Counted from the first letter of the stretch, positions 9,158 to 20,468 are shown. The stretch is 64,000 bases of DNA from Agromyces mediolanus (GCF_014648575.1 NZ_BMRJ01000001.1:356623-420622); one strand, 5' to 3'. Numbers and translations are program-made. Notes: a model not told the origin generated them from the letters alone.

Positions 9158-9195
9158 TCATCGCGCGGCGTCGAACTCCCGGCGCCGCGCGATGA
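9158..9195. terminator. bidirectional hairpin terminator overlapping a stop codon
   Basis: TCATCGCGCGGCG (9158-9170) and CGCCGCGCGATGA (9183-9195) are perfect 13-bp arms around a 12-nt loop. The left arm begins with the stop codon of the minus-strand ATPase gene, so the hairpin is partly coding; it serves two convergent genes only 9 nt apart. Confidence 0.7.
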
Positions 9196-10048
9196 CCTCG
9201 TGCGGGTCCCAACCCGGCCCGGGCACGGACGAGACGAGCAGGCGGGTGTACGGGTGCTCCGGCGCCCGGAACACCGCGGACGCCGCGCCCTCCTCGACCA
9301 CGTCGCCCCGGTAGAGCACGAGCACGCGGTCGGCGATCTCGTCGACGACGGCGAGATCGTGGCTCACGAACAGCACCGCGATGCCCTCATCGCGACGGAT
9401 CTCGTCGACGAGCTCGAGGATCTGCGCCTGCACCGAGACATCCAGGGCGGAGACCGCCTCGTCGAGCACCAGCAGCGTCGGCGACACCGCGAGCGCCCGG
9501 GCGATGGCCACCCGCTGCCGCTGACCGCCGCTCAACTGGTGCGGCCGCAGAGCACCCTGCTCCACGGTGAGCCGCACGCGGTCGAGGAGTTCGCCGGCAC
9601 GCCGCCGCGCGCCCTCGCGGTCTGCCAGGCCGTGCAGCCGCATCGCGGCGACCAGGGCCTGCTGCACGCTCAACCGGCGGTCGAGTGAGCCGTACGGGTC
9701 CTGGAAGACCATCTGCGCCTGCCGGGCCCGGGCCAGCCGGGCCGCTCGGCCGCGAGCCGGGGCGAAGCGATCCGCTCCCGCGATGCGCAGCGACCCGGCG
9801 TCCGCGCGCTCCAGGCCGACCAGCATCCGGGCGATCGTCGACTTGCCCGATCCTGACTCGCCGACGAGGCCGAGCACCTCGCCCGCGGCGATCCGGAACG
9901 ACACGTCGTTCGCGGCGACGACCGGGTCCTGGCCCTTCGGCATCCGGAACGCCCGACGCAGGCCCGCCGCCTCCACGAGGGCCGGCCCGGGCGCCGGCGC
10001 GAACGCAGTCGCGGACGCAGTCTCGGGTGTGGACATCGACGCACTCAA
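9158..10048 (-). CDS. peptide ABC transporter ATP-binding protein (DppF-like)
   Basis: 296 residues with the full ATPase set: Walker A GESGSGKST (about residue 63), Q-loop VFQDPYGSLDRR, signature LSGGQRQRV (about 169), Walker B LLVLDEAVSALD, and the C-terminal HPYTRLL segment of the oligopeptide subfamily. It powers uptake together with its twin ATPase and the two permeases upstream. The proposed start is TTG, overlapping the TGA of the preceding gene; GAGGAG lies 8 nt before it. An ATG four codons in has no ribosome site. Last gene of the six-gene operon. Confidence 0.88.
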   Translation of the reverse strand: MSASMSTPETASATAFAPAPGPALVEAAGLRRAFRMPKGQDPVVAANDVSFRIAAGEVLGLVGESGSGKSTIARMLVGLERADAGSLRIAGADRFAPARGRAARLARARQAQMVFQDPYGSLDRRLSVQQALVAAMRLHGLADREGARRRAGELLDRVRLTVEQGALRPHQLSGGQRQRVAIARALAVSPTLLVLDEAVSALDVSVQAQILELVDEIRRDEGIAVLFVSHDLAVVDEIADRVLVLYRGDVVEEGAASAVFRAPEHPYTRLLVSSVPGPGWDPHEVIARRREFDAAR

Positions 10049-10833
10049 CGGCGGTGCTCCTCGAGCTTGGGCGCCGCCTGCAGCAGCGAACGAGTGTACG
10101 GGTGGGTGGCTCCCGTGAACAGGTCGGCCCCGCCGAGCTCCTCGACGACCTCACCGCGCAGCATCACGAGCACCCGGTCGCAGAACGCCGCCGCGAGGTG
10201 CAGGTCGTGCGTGATGAACAGCATGCCGAGCTCGCGCTCCCGCTGCTGATCGCGGAGGATCGCGAGCACCTCGGCCTGCGTCGTCACGTCGAGCGCGCTC
10301 GTCGCCTCGTCGGCGAGGATCAGCCGCGGCCGGGTCGTGAGCGCCGCCGCGATGACGACGCGCTGCAGCATCCCGCCCGAGAGCTCGTGCGGGAACTGGC
10401 GCAGTCGGTGCTCCGGACGGGTGATGCCGACCGCGCCGAGCAGCTCCACGCCGATGCGGCGGGCTTCGGCCCGAGGCATCCCGTGCACCTTCACGAGCCG
10501 CTCGGCGAGCGAGTCGCCGATGCGGCGCACAGGGTTCAGCGCACCGCGCGGGTCCTGCTGGATGAAGCCGACCTCCTCGGCCCGGATGCGTCGGAGCTCG
10601 GCGTCGTTCGCGCCGAACACCTCGCGACCGGCGATGCGCACCCGGCCCTGCACGCTGGCCGTCGGCGGCAGCAGCCGCAGGGCGGCGCGCACCGTGCTCG
10701 ACTTGCCCGAGCCCGACTCGCCGACGAGCCCGACCGTCTCGCCCGGCGCCACCGTCAGAGAGACGCCGTGCAGGATGGCGGACGCGCCGTAGGCGAGGTC
10801 CAGGCCGTCGATCGTGAGCAGCTCGGCGGTCAT
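10045..10833 (-). CDS. peptide ABC transporter ATP-binding protein (DppD-like)
   Basis: 262 residues. Walker A GESGSGKSSTVR (about 39), signature LSGGMLQRV, Walker B LILADEATSALD, H-loop ITHDL and the terminal HPYTRSLLQAAP typical of oligopeptide importers. The ATG overlaps the stop of the permease by ATGA. It forms the heterodimeric motor with the next ATPase. The reading frame is open far upstream but that part is a shadow of the permease gene. Confidence 0.88.
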   Translation of the reverse strand: MTAELLTIDGLDLAYGASAILHGVSLTVAPGETVGLVGESGSGKSSTVRAALRLLPPTASVQGRVRIAGREVFGANDAELRRIRAEEVGFIQQDPRGALNPVRRIGDSLAERLVKVHGMPRAEARRIGVELLGAVGITRPEHRLRQFPHELSGGMLQRVVIAAALTTRPRLILADEATSALDVTTQAEVLAILRDQQRERELGMLFITHDLHLAAAFCDRVLVMLRGEVVEELGGADLFTGATHPYTRSLLQAAPKLEEHRR

Positions 10834-11684
10834 GCGCGGGCCCCCAGCCGTTCGGACAGGCGCACGCCCACGATGTTCACGGCCACGACGACCGCGGCGA
10901 TCGCGAGGCCCGGCACCAGGGTCGGCGCGAAGTGGCCGAGCACGATGCCGTCCTGTCCCTCCTGCACCATGAGGCCCCATTCCGAGCTCGGTGGCTGCGC
11001 GCCGAAGCCGAGGTAACTGAGCGTCGCGAGGCTCATCAGCCCCTCGCCGAAGAGCACGACGAGGTAACCGAGCAGCGCCGGGGTCATGTTCGGCAGCACG
11101 CGCCGCACCGCGATGTGCACGGCGGAGGCGCCCTGCACGCGGTACGCGTCGACGTAGGGGCGGGCGAGCTCGGAGAGCGCGATGCTCCGGGTGAACTTCG
11201 CGATCACCGGGGCGTACGCGAGCGCGAGGGCGACGACGGCCGTCCACGGCCCCTTGCCGAACACGGCGATCACGAGCACGACGAACAGCAGGCCGGGGAA
11301 CGCGAACATCACGTCGGTGATGCGCGCGAGCAGCACGTCGACCCAGCCGCCGTTCCACGCCGCGACGAGGCCGATGGCGACGCCGATGACGGTCGCCCCG
11401 GCGAGCAGCGCGAGCGGCCCGATCAGGCTCTCCCTGGTGCCGAGCAGGAGCCGCGAGAAGAGGTCGCGGCCCAGCTGGTCGGTGCCGAGCAGGTGCGCCG
11501 GGCTCGGCGAGCCCCAGATGGCGGTGAAGTCGATGGCGTCGGGCGGGTACGGCGCGAGCAGCGGAGCGAAGGCCGCGACGAGCACGACGAGGCCGAGGAA
11601 GGCGAGCGACACCGCGTACAGCGGGTCGCGGCGCCTGGCGAGGCCGTCGCGGCGCAGCAGCGCGCCGGTGGCGGTGGTGGTCAT
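10830..11684 (-). CDS. peptide ABC transporter permease (DppC-like)
   Basis: 284 residues with the N-terminal OppC/DppC extension (RRDGLARRRDPL) and about six membrane segments. HLLGTDQLGRDLFSRLL is the hallmark of DppC proteins and the cytoplasmic EAA loop reads YVDAYRVQGASAVHI with VLPN. Start ATG overlaps the previous gene's stop by four bases. Second half of the membrane channel. Confidence 0.88.
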   Translation of the reverse strand: MTTTATGALLRRDGLARRRDPLYAVSLAFLGLVVLVAAFAPLLAPYPPDAIDFTAIWGSPSPAHLLGTDQLGRDLFSRLLLGTRESLIGPLALLAGATVIGVAIGLVAAWNGGWVDVLLARITDVMFAFPGLLFVVLVIAVFGKGPWTAVVALALAYAPVIAKFTRSIALSELARPYVDAYRVQGASAVHIAVRRVLPNMTPALLGYLVVLFGEGLMSLATLSYLGFGAQPPSSEWGLMVQEGQDGIVLGHFAPTLVPGLAIAAVVVAVNIVGVRLSERLGARA

Positions 11685-12631
11685 GAGGTCTTCACCCGGG
11701 TTCCGATGCGAGGGTCGAGCAGCGGCAGCAGCAGGTCGACGATGGTCGTCACGACCATGTACGCGACGACCATGTAGAGCAGCACCGCCTGCACGACGGG
11801 GAAGTCGTGGGAGTTGATCGCGTCGACGAGCAGCGAGCCGATGCCGCTGATGCCGAAGACGCTCTCGACCACCACGGTGCCGGCGAGCATGCTCGCGATC
11901 ACGAGGGCGACCATGGTCACGATCGGTCCCCAGGCGTTGCGCAGCACGTGCCGCACGACGACCATCCCGCCGGCCATGCCGGTCGCGCGCGCGGCCTCGA
12001 CGTGCTCCGAATCGAACTGCTCCGCCATCGACTGCCGCGTCACGCGGCTGACGATCGCGAGGGAGCCGATCGAGAGCGCGATCGCCGGCAGGGTGAGATG
12101 GCGGATGCCGTCCACGAAGCCGTCGCCCGCCCCGGCGACCGGGAACCAGCCGAGCTGCACGGAGAAGACCGAGACGAGCACGATGCCGATCACGAAGGAG
12201 GGGAACGACGCGGCGAGCGTGGTGGCGCCGACGATCGCGGAGTCCGCCGCGCGGCCCCGGCGCACCGCCGCCCACACGCCGAGCCCGATGCCGACGACCG
12301 TGAAGAGCACGGCCGCGTAGGCCACGAGGCCGAGCGTCGCGGGGAGCCGGCTCGCCATGATGCCGGCGACGGGCTGGTGGTACTGGAACGAGGTGCCGAG
12401 GTCCCCGCCGAAGACACCGCTCAGCCACAGCCAGTACTGCACGAACAGCGGCTGGTCGAGGTGGTACTCGGCGCGGACGGCGGCGATCCGCTCCGGCGTC
12501 AGATTCTCGGGGTTGCCGATGAGGAAGGTCACCGGGTCTCCGGGGGCCGCGTACATGGCCGCGAAGATGATGAACGAGGCCACCACCAGCGTCAGGGCCA
12601 TGCCCGCGACCCGCCTCAGGGTTGCGAGCAC
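11681..12631 (-). CDS. peptide ABC transporter permease (DppB-like)
   Basis: 316 residues, about six membrane helices, with the family motif GDPVTFLIG near the N-terminus, the paired QYWLWLSGVFGGDLGTSFQY segment, and the EAA loop EAARATGMAGG. The start is GTG one base after the stop of the binding-protein gene (TGACGTG), so translation is coupled. Confidence 0.88.
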   Translation of the reverse strand: MLATLRRVAGMALTLVVASFIIFAAMYAAPGDPVTFLIGNPENLTPERIAAVRAEYHLDQPLFVQYWLWLSGVFGGDLGTSFQYHQPVAGIMASRLPATLGLVAYAAVLFTVVGIGLGVWAAVRRGRAADSAIVGATTLAASFPSFVIGIVLVSVFSVQLGWFPVAGAGDGFVDGIRHLTLPAIALSIGSLAIVSRVTRQSMAEQFDSEHVEAARATGMAGGMVVVRHVLRNAWGPIVTMVALVIASMLAGTVVVESVFGISGIGSLLVDAINSHDFPVVQAVLLYMVVAYMVVTTIVDLLLPLLDPRIGTRVKTS

Positions 12632-12632
12632 G

Positions 12633-14282
12633 TCAGCCCTCGGTCGTTCCGAGGTCGGCGGCCCACGGGTAGTACAGGTAGGCGGCCGAGGCGGGGACCC
12701 CGGTGAGCTCCGCGCGCAGGGCGACGGTGGACGGGCTCTGCGCGATCGAGATCCACGGCGTGGCCTCGACCCAGCGGCGCTGCAGCTCGATGGCGAGCTC
12801 GGCGCGCTCGGCGTCGTCGGTCGCGGCGAACGCCTCCTTCACGAGCGCGTCGTAGTCGGGGTCGCTGAAGCCGACGAAGTTCACGGTCGCGGTCGAGGCG
12901 CCGTTCTTGTAGAAGCCGACCGGGTCGTTCTTCGAGATGTAGTACTCGTCCGAGAAGAGGTCGGCCTGGCCGCGCACGGCCTCGTCCGAGTAGAAGTCGC
13001 CGTACTGCGCCGAGGGCACCGTGACGATCTCGGCATCCAGGCCGATCTGCTTCGCCGCGGCGACGAGCGCGTTCGAGACGACGTTGCGCACCGAGCCGCC
13101 GTCGCTCGCGACGAGGATCGGCTCGTCGGGCGCGCCGGCCTCGGCGACGAGCGCCTTGGCGCGCTCGAGATCGGCGGCGTCCGGGCTCGCCGGGGCGCCC
13201 TCGAGCTCGTCGTACGCGGCCTGGAACGCCTCGGTCTCGTAGCCCCAGGCGCCCTGCCCGATGGGCGTCTTCCACGGCTGGGCGAGCCCGCCGAACGCGG
13301 CGGTCGTGATGCCGCTGCGGTCGATCGCGAGCGAGAGCGCCTGACGGATGCGCTCGTCGGCGAGCGGGCCGCGCTCGGTGGCGAGCAGCACCCACGCGTT
13401 CGTGGACGGGCCCTGCGCGAGCGAGACGTCGGAGACCTGCTGCAGCGGGATCGCCGAGGCGGGGGAGTCGAGGTAGGAGCCGTCGGCCTCGCCCGCGGTC
13501 AGGGCGTTCACCACGGCGGACTGGTCGGCCCAGCGGAACACGACCTCGCCGGCGAGCACCTCGCGCGAGTCGTCCCAGTAGTCGGCCGCGCGCTCGATGG
13601 TGAGGCTCGAGCCGGGCTTCCATTCCCCGAGCGTGTACGGGCCGGTGCAGGCATCCGGCGTTCCGGGCGAGCCGAATGCGTCGCCCTGGGCCTCGACGAC
13701 CCGGGGGTTCAGCACCATGCCGCCGTTCCCGGCCATCGCCTGGATGAAGATGGCGTCGCGCTGCGCCATGGTGACGGTGATCTCGCGCTCGCCGGTCTGC
13801 TCCATCGAGACGACGTTCGCGTACTCGTCGGACTCGTCGGCGCCCTCGGCGGCGTGCCGCTGCATGCTCCAGAGCACATCGGCCGCGGTCATCGGGCTGC
13901 CGTCGTGGAAGGTCACGCCGTCGCGGATGGTGAACACGACGCGCGTGTCGTCGACCCACTCGGCCGACTCGGCGAGGTGCGGCACCGTCGTGAGGTCGGG
14001 CTGCACGGCCATCAGCCGCTCGCAGACGTTCGCGAAGACCGTGTTCTCGGCGGCGCCGCTGTCGATGTCGAAGTCGAAGGTCGCCGGCTCCGAGGGGAGC
14101 ATCCAGGTGACCGAGTCGACCGGCCCGCTTGCGGCGGGGGTGGTGGGGCCGAACGGCAGCTCGACGGCGGGCGCCTCGCTCGTCGACGGCCCGGCGGCGG
14201 TGCAGCCGGCCAGCAGGATCGCGGCGGCGCCGGTCGCGAGGGCGGTGCCGGCGAGCCGGCGTCGGGGGAAGGGGGTGTTCAT
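12633..14282 (-). CDS. peptide ABC transporter substrate-binding lipoprotein (SBP_bac_5)
   Basis: 549 residues. The lipobox LLAGC places the lipidated Cys at position 27 after an RRR-containing n-region. The mature part follows the family-5 binding-protein pattern: GVTFHDGSPMTAADVLWSM (about 110), ACTGPYTLGEW and DERIRQALSLAIDRSGI. It captures peptides or related ligands at the outer face for the DppB/C channel. Its ATG overlaps the end of the C45 hydrolase gene by four bases (ATGA). Confidence 0.9.
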   Translation of the reverse strand: MNTPFPRRRLAGTALATGAAAILLAGCTAAGPSTSEAPAVELPFGPTTPAASGPVDSVTWMLPSEPATFDFDIDSGAAENTVFANVCERLMAVQPDLTTVPHLAESAEWVDDTRVVFTIRDGVTFHDGSPMTAADVLWSMQRHAAEGADESDEYANVVSMEQTGEREITVTMAQRDAIFIQAMAGNGGMVLNPRVVEAQGDAFGSPGTPDACTGPYTLGEWKPGSSLTIERAADYWDDSREVLAGEVVFRWADQSAVVNALTAGEADGSYLDSPASAIPLQQVSDVSLAQGPSTNAWVLLATERGPLADERIRQALSLAIDRSGITTAAFGGLAQPWKTPIGQGAWGYETEAFQAAYDELEGAPASPDAADLERAKALVAEAGAPDEPILVASDGGSVRNVVSNALVAAAKQIGLDAEIVTVPSAQYGDFYSDEAVRGQADLFSDEYYISKNDPVGFYKNGASTATVNFVGFSDPDYDALVKEAFAATDDAERAELAIELQRRWVEATPWISIAQSPSTVALRAELTGVPASAAYLYYPWAADLGTTEG

Positions 14283-15475
14283 CGGAGTGCCTCCATTGGC
14301 GGGGTGTGAACGGGGGTGTGGCGGGACCCTGGTCCGTCGAAGGCGTTCCAGGGGAGCTTCTCATAGGGGTGGTCGCACGGCGTGCCGGCGGTGACGAAGT
14401 AGTCGCCGGTGGTGAGGTCGACGCAGCTCGACAGCAGCGTCGACCACTGCCGCACGGCGGGGCGCCGCTCGTCCGGGTGGGTGCACACGGACTCCGGGTA
14501 GCCGAGGTGGTCGCTCATGGCGGTACGGATGCCGGCGAGTGCGGCGTCGCGGTCGGCGGCGTGCCGCACGCGCTCGAGCCCGGCCCGGGCCTGGGGCACC
14601 CGGAACAGCGAGTCCGCCGAGACGGGCCGGTACCGGCCCGCGAGCTGCGGCGGCACCTGCGCCTGGTAGTGGTTGCCGTGCACGAGGAGTCCGTCGACGG
14701 GGTAGACCCAGTCGACGCCGCTCGGGGTGATCTCGAGGTCGATCGAGAAGCCCGAGCGGTCGGTGAGCAGCGCGTTGCTCGCGATGTGCGCCGGCGTGCG
14801 CACGAGCGTGTTGATCGCGTCGGGCAGCTCGCTCTGGTTGAGCGTCATGCGGCGGATGAAGGTCTGCGGCAGCCCGACGGCGCCGTCGAAGCGGCCGCCG
14901 AGGCCGTTCGCGTTGAGCGCGAGCCCGGCGGAGTTCACGCCGTGCCGGCCGATCTGCCCGGCCTCGAGCTGCATGATCAGCGTCGGCAGCGGGTCCTGCA
15001 CGACCCGCACGATCACGACGGTGTCGCGGGTGCCGGTGCGCCAGTCCCAGTTCTGGCCGGCGTACTGGTGGCCGTCGCCGGATGCGCCGGCCGTGAGGGA
15101 GAAGCTGGTGCAGCCGTCGCTCGCGTCGCGCTCCTCGCTGGGATCCTCGTCGCGCGTCGGGCGGGTGCCGCCCTGGTCGTAGATGATCTCGCCGCGGAGG
15201 TTCAGGACCATGAGGTCGAGCAGGTCCCGGCCGGCGCCCGCGGCGATCCCCTCGAGCTCGGCGACGAGCTCGGGCGCCGCCTCGGTGCAGCGCGGCACCC
15301 ACGTGGCGGCGCGGCGCCTGGCCTCGGCCCAGCCGAGTCCCGCCTGCTGTCCGAACGCCTCCTCGTAGTAGGCGACGGCCACGTCGATGAGGTCGGCGGC
15401 CCCCTCGCCGTACTGGCGGCCCCGCTCCGCGGGGGTGCCGCTGATCTCGAGGGTGCGGATGCTGGTGCTCGTCAT
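14279..15475 (-). CDS. C45-family autoproteolytic acyltransferase/peptidase
   Basis: 398 residues, no signal peptide, so cytoplasmic. It is an Ntn-type hydrolase of the isopenicillin-N acyltransferase-like C45 family: autocleavage should occur before Cys122 (DGCTSFSL), which becomes the N-terminal nucleophile, and GQNWDW (140-145) is a family hallmark; NSAGLALNANGLGG follows. These enzymes hydrolyse or transfer N-acyl/amide bonds. As first gene of a peptide-importer operon it probably processes the imported compound. It is divergent from the RpiR-type regulator. What the substrate is cannot be read from sequence. Confidence 0.82.
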   Translation of the reverse strand: MTSTSIRTLEISGTPAERGRQYGEGAADLIDVAVAYYEEAFGQQAGLGWAEARRRAATWVPRCTEAAPELVAELEGIAAGAGRDLLDLMVLNLRGEIIYDQGGTRPTRDEDPSEERDASDGCTSFSLTAGASGDGHQYAGQNWDWRTGTRDTVVIVRVVQDPLPTLIMQLEAGQIGRHGVNSAGLALNANGLGGRFDGAVGLPQTFIRRMTLNQSELPDAINTLVRTPAHIASNALLTDRSGFSIDLEITPSGVDWVYPVDGLLVHGNHYQAQVPPQLAGRYRPVSADSLFRVPQARAGLERVRHAADRDAALAGIRTAMSDHLGYPESVCTHPDERRPAVRQWSTLLSSCVDLTTGDYFVTAGTPCDHPYEKLPWNAFDGPGSRHTPVHTPPMEALR

Positions 15476-15533
15476 GGACGGCGTCGTCCTCCCGTGCCGG
15501 ATACCATGGCACCGGCGTCAGTCTTGGAATGGG

Positions 15534-15608
15534 TGTTACGAGTTAGGATGCTCGCGGAATGAACGATACACACAACCCGCAGTTCGTAACAAGTGATACA
15601 CGCAACCC
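15534..15608. promoter_or_regulatory. candidate operator repeats of the importer/RpiR region
   Basis: TGTTACGA (15534-15541) and its exact reverse complement TCGTAACA (15584-15591) are separated by 42 nt and straddle the -10-like TAGGAT (15544-15549) of the regulator gene. In addition GATACACACAACCC (15565-15578) recurs as GATACACGCAACCC (15595-15608), period 30, inside the first codons of the regulator. Both pairs could be autoregulatory sites. Confidence 0.45.
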
Positions 15609-16461
15609 CGGCGTGATCGAGCTGCGCTCGCGCGTCCGCGACGCGTGGGACGGCCTCTCCAAGGCGGAACGCGCGGTCAGCGGACTCCTCGCGGGGAGCA
15701 CCGCCGAGCGCATCCTCTTCGCGACCGCCGCGGAGCTCGGCAGCGAGACCGGCACGAGCAACGCGACCGTCATCCGCACCCTGCAGAAGCTCGGCTACGC
15801 GGGGCTCGCCGAGGTGAAGCGCCAGGTCGCGGCCCCGTTCACCGAGGAGGTCGCCCCCGAGGAGCGCGTCCGGCAGCGCCTGGACCGCGCGGGCGAGGAC
15901 GTCGGGCGCATCGTCGGCAGCGTCTGGAATGAGGCGAGCGACCAGCTCGAGCTCGCCCGGCACGCGCTCGAGGTCGAGGAGGTCACCGCGGCGGCCTCGC
16001 TCCTCGCCCGGGCGGGACGCATCTACTGCTACGGCGTCGGCGCCTCCTCGATCGCGGCCGCCCACCTCGTGCTCCGGCTCGGCCGCGCCGGCCGCGCCGC
16101 CACGCACCTCGACGCCGACGGGTTCCGGCTCGCCGACGGGCTGCTGCCGCTCCGCGCGGGCGACGTGGCCGTGATGTTCGCCCCCGGGCGGGTGAACCCC
16201 GAGGTCGAGACGATCATCGGCCGCTGCCGGGAGGTCGGCGCCCAGTGCGTCCTCGTCACCGACGAGCTGCACGAGCGGCTCGCGCCGAAGGTCGCCGTGT
16301 CGCTGCACGCGCCGCACACCCCGACCGGCCTCACCGCCGAGGTGCTCGCCTCGATCCTCGTCGGCGACGTGCTCGCGCAGGTGGTCTCGGCGATGTCGCC
16401 CGAGCTCGCTGTCGAGACCTCGCACGCGCTCACCGTGCTGCGCTCGCGCCTCGGCTACTGA
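15559..16461 (+). CDS. RpiR/MurR-family transcriptional regulator
   Basis: 300 residues. The N-terminal HTH_6 domain (about 20-95) reads LSKAERAVSGLL...TSNATVIRTLQKLGYAGLAEVK; the C-terminal SIS domain (about 125-270) has IYCYGVGASSIAA and the phosphosugar-binding-like loop. Regulators of this class sense phosphosugars, for example MurNAc-6-phosphate. Its position opposite the C45/Dpp operon makes it the likely local regulator. ATG 15559 has no clear ribosome site and a TAGGAT box 9 nt upstream; a GTG at 15613 is a possible alternative that would leave the direct repeats outside the gene. Confidence 0.85.
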   Translation: MNDTHNPQFVTSDTRNPGVIELRSRVRDAWDGLSKAERAVSGLLAGSTAERILFATAAELGSETGTSNATVIRTLQKLGYAGLAEVKRQVAAPFTEEVAPEERVRQRLDRAGEDVGRIVGSVWNEASDQLELARHALEVEEVTAAASLLARAGRIYCYGVGASSIAAAHLVLRLGRAGRAATHLDADGFRLADGLLPLRAGDVAVMFAPGRVNPEVETIIGRCREVGAQCVLVTDELHERLAPKVAVSLHAPHTPTGLTAEVLASILVGDVLAQVVSAMSPELAVETSHALTVLRSRLGY

Positions 16462-16508
16462 CGGCGCGGGGGCGGTGGATGGCCCGGGGCGCCGTCGGCG
16501 GCCGCCGG

Positions 16509-16514
16509 TAGACT
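16509..16514 (+). promoter_or_regulatory. -10 hexamer of a leaderless-type promoter, recQ
   Basis: TAGACT, 7 nt before ATG 16522 (4 nt before the in-frame GTG 16519), which favours the ATG. Confidence 0.4.
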
Positions 16515-16521
16515 CGGGGTG

Positions 16522-18525
<2,004 letters not shown>

Positions 18526-18601
18526 CAAGGCGGGACTCGAAAACCTAGCGACATTCGGTTTATGCTGGCTGCACCGAGCCCGAGCATGAAGGAGTGCAGG
18601 C

Positions 18602-20404
18602 ATGACCGACCAGCAGCAGACGACTCTCAACACCCGCTACCGCGACGCGAGCCTCCCGGTCGCCGAACGAGTTGAGATCCTCCTCGCGCAGATGACGCTC
18701 GAGGAGAAGGCCGGGCTCTTCTTCCAGACGATGATCGGCATCGGCGAGGGCGGCACCCTCTCCGAGGGGGATGCGACGTTCGGCCTGCCCGCCACCACGG
18801 ACTACGTGCTCGACCGCCACATGACCCACTTCAACGTGCTGCAGGCGCCCGCCGACGCGGGCCAGATCGCCGAGTGGCACAACCGCCTCCAGGAGCTCGC
18901 CGCCTCGACGCGGCTCGGCATCCCGGTGACCATCTCGACCGACCCCCGCCACTCGTACACCGACAACCCGCTCGCCGGCCTCCTCGCGGGCGCCTTCTCG
19001 GTCTGGCCCGAGACGATGGGCCTCGCGGCGATCGGCGACGAGGAACTCGTCGAGCGCTTCGCCGACATCGCCCGCCAGGAGTACACGGCCGTCGGCATCC
19101 GCGTCGCCCTGCACCCGCAGATCGACCTCGCCACCGAGCCGCGCTGGTCGCGCGCCCTGCAGACCTTCGGCGAGGACGTCGAGCTCGCGAGCCGCCTCGG
19201 CGCCGCCTACATCCGCGGCTTCCAGGGCGAGACGCTCGGGCCGGACTCGGTCGCGACGATGACGAAGCACTTCCCCGGCGGCGGCCCGCAGCTCGACGGC
19301 GAGGACCCGCACTTCGCGCACGGTCGCGAGCAGGTCTACCCGGGCGGCGAGTTCGAGCTGCACCTCAAGCCCTTCGAGGCGGCCTTCGAGGCGGGCACGA
19401 GCCAGATCATGCCGTACTACGGCATGCCCGTCGGCACCGAGTACGAGGAGGTCGGCTTCGGCTTCAACAAGTCCGTCATCACCGGCCTGCTCCGCGAGCG
19501 CTACGGCTTCGACGGCATCGTCTGCACCGACTGGGGCCTCATCAGCGACTCCGAGATCATGGGCGCGCCGTTCCCGGCGCGCGCCTGGGGGGTCGAGCAC
19601 CTCGCGCCGCGCGAGCGGATGAAGAAAGTCATCGACGCCGGCTGCGACCAGTTCGGCGGCGAGGCGGTGCCCGAGCTCCTCGTCTCGCTCGTGCGCGACG
19701 GCGAGCTCAGCGAGGAACGGCTGGATGTCTCGGCCCGCCGTCTGCTGCGGGAGAAGTTCGTGCTCGGCCTGTTCGATCGGCCGTTCGTCGACGTCGACCG
19801 CGCCCGCGAGCTCGTCGGCCGCGCCGACTTCGTCGCGGCGGGCGAGGCGGCCCAGCGCGCGGCGATCGCGCTGCTCGTGAACCGCGAGCGCGAGCTCCGC
19901 GGGGCGCCGGCCGCCCCCGTGCTGCCGTTCGCGCGCGGACTGAAGCTCTACGTCGAGGGCATCGACGCCGAGATCGCGGGGGAGTACGGCACGGTCGTGG
20001 CGAGCCCCGCCGAGGCCGACGTCGCGGTGCTCCGCCTGCAGGCGCCCTACGAGGAGCGCCCCACCTTCTTCGAGAACTTCTTCCACTCCGGCTCGCTTGA
20101 CTTCCCCGCCGACGTCGTCGCGCACGTGCGCGAGGTCGCGGCGGCGGTGCCGACGGTGGTCGACGTCTTCCTCGACCGACCGGCCATCCTCACCCCCTTC
20201 GTCGACGAACTCGCGGCGCTCACCGGCAACTGGGGCGCGAGCCCGCGCGCCGTGCTCGACGTGCTGACGGGGGCCGCCGAGCCCAAGGGCCGGCTGCCGT
20301 TCGACCTGCCGTCGAGCATGGCGGCGGTCGAGGCGAACCGGCCCGACGTGCCCTTCGACACGGCCGACCCGCTGTTCCGTCACGGCCACGGTCTCGCCTA
20401 CTGA
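18602..20404 (+). CDS. glycoside hydrolase family 3 protein
   Basis: 600 residues, without signal peptide. The TIM-barrel domain shows the GH3 landmarks PVTISTDPRHSYTDNP, TKHFPGGGPQLDGEDPH and GIVCTDWGLISDSEIM; the Asp of TDWG (about 310) is the expected nucleophile. The second alpha/beta sandwich domain is present but the protein lacks the fibronectin-III-like domain of longer members. Likely beta-glucosidase or a related exo-hydrolase acting on imported oligosaccharides in the cytoplasm. GGAG lies ahead of the ATG and the leader contains TTTATGCT, a plausible -10. Confidence 0.88.
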   Translation: MTDQQQTTLNTRYRDASLPVAERVEILLAQMTLEEKAGLFFQTMIGIGEGGTLSEGDATFGLPATTDYVLDRHMTHFNVLQAPADAGQIAEWHNRLQELAASTRLGIPVTISTDPRHSYTDNPLAGLLAGAFSVWPETMGLAAIGDEELVERFADIARQEYTAVGIRVALHPQIDLATEPRWSRALQTFGEDVELASRLGAAYIRGFQGETLGPDSVATMTKHFPGGGPQLDGEDPHFAHGREQVYPGGEFELHLKPFEAAFEAGTSQIMPYYGMPVGTEYEEVGFGFNKSVITGLLRERYGFDGIVCTDWGLISDSEIMGAPFPARAWGVEHLAPRERMKKVIDAGCDQFGGEAVPELLVSLVRDGELSEERLDVSARRLLREKFVLGLFDRPFVDVDRARELVGRADFVAAGEAAQRAAIALLVNRERELRGAPAAPVLPFARGLKLYVEGIDAEIAGEYGTVVASPAEADVAVLRLQAPYEERPTFFENFFHSGSLDFPADVVAHVREVAAAVPTVVDVFLDRPAILTPFVDELAALTGNWGASPRAVLDVLTGAAEPKGRLPFDLPSSMAAVEANRPDVPFDTADPLFRHGHGLAY

Positions 20405-20468
20405 CCGGTCTCGTCGCTACGATCGGGGCCAGGCGCCGCATCGGGCGGCGGGATCCGGGGGGATCGAC

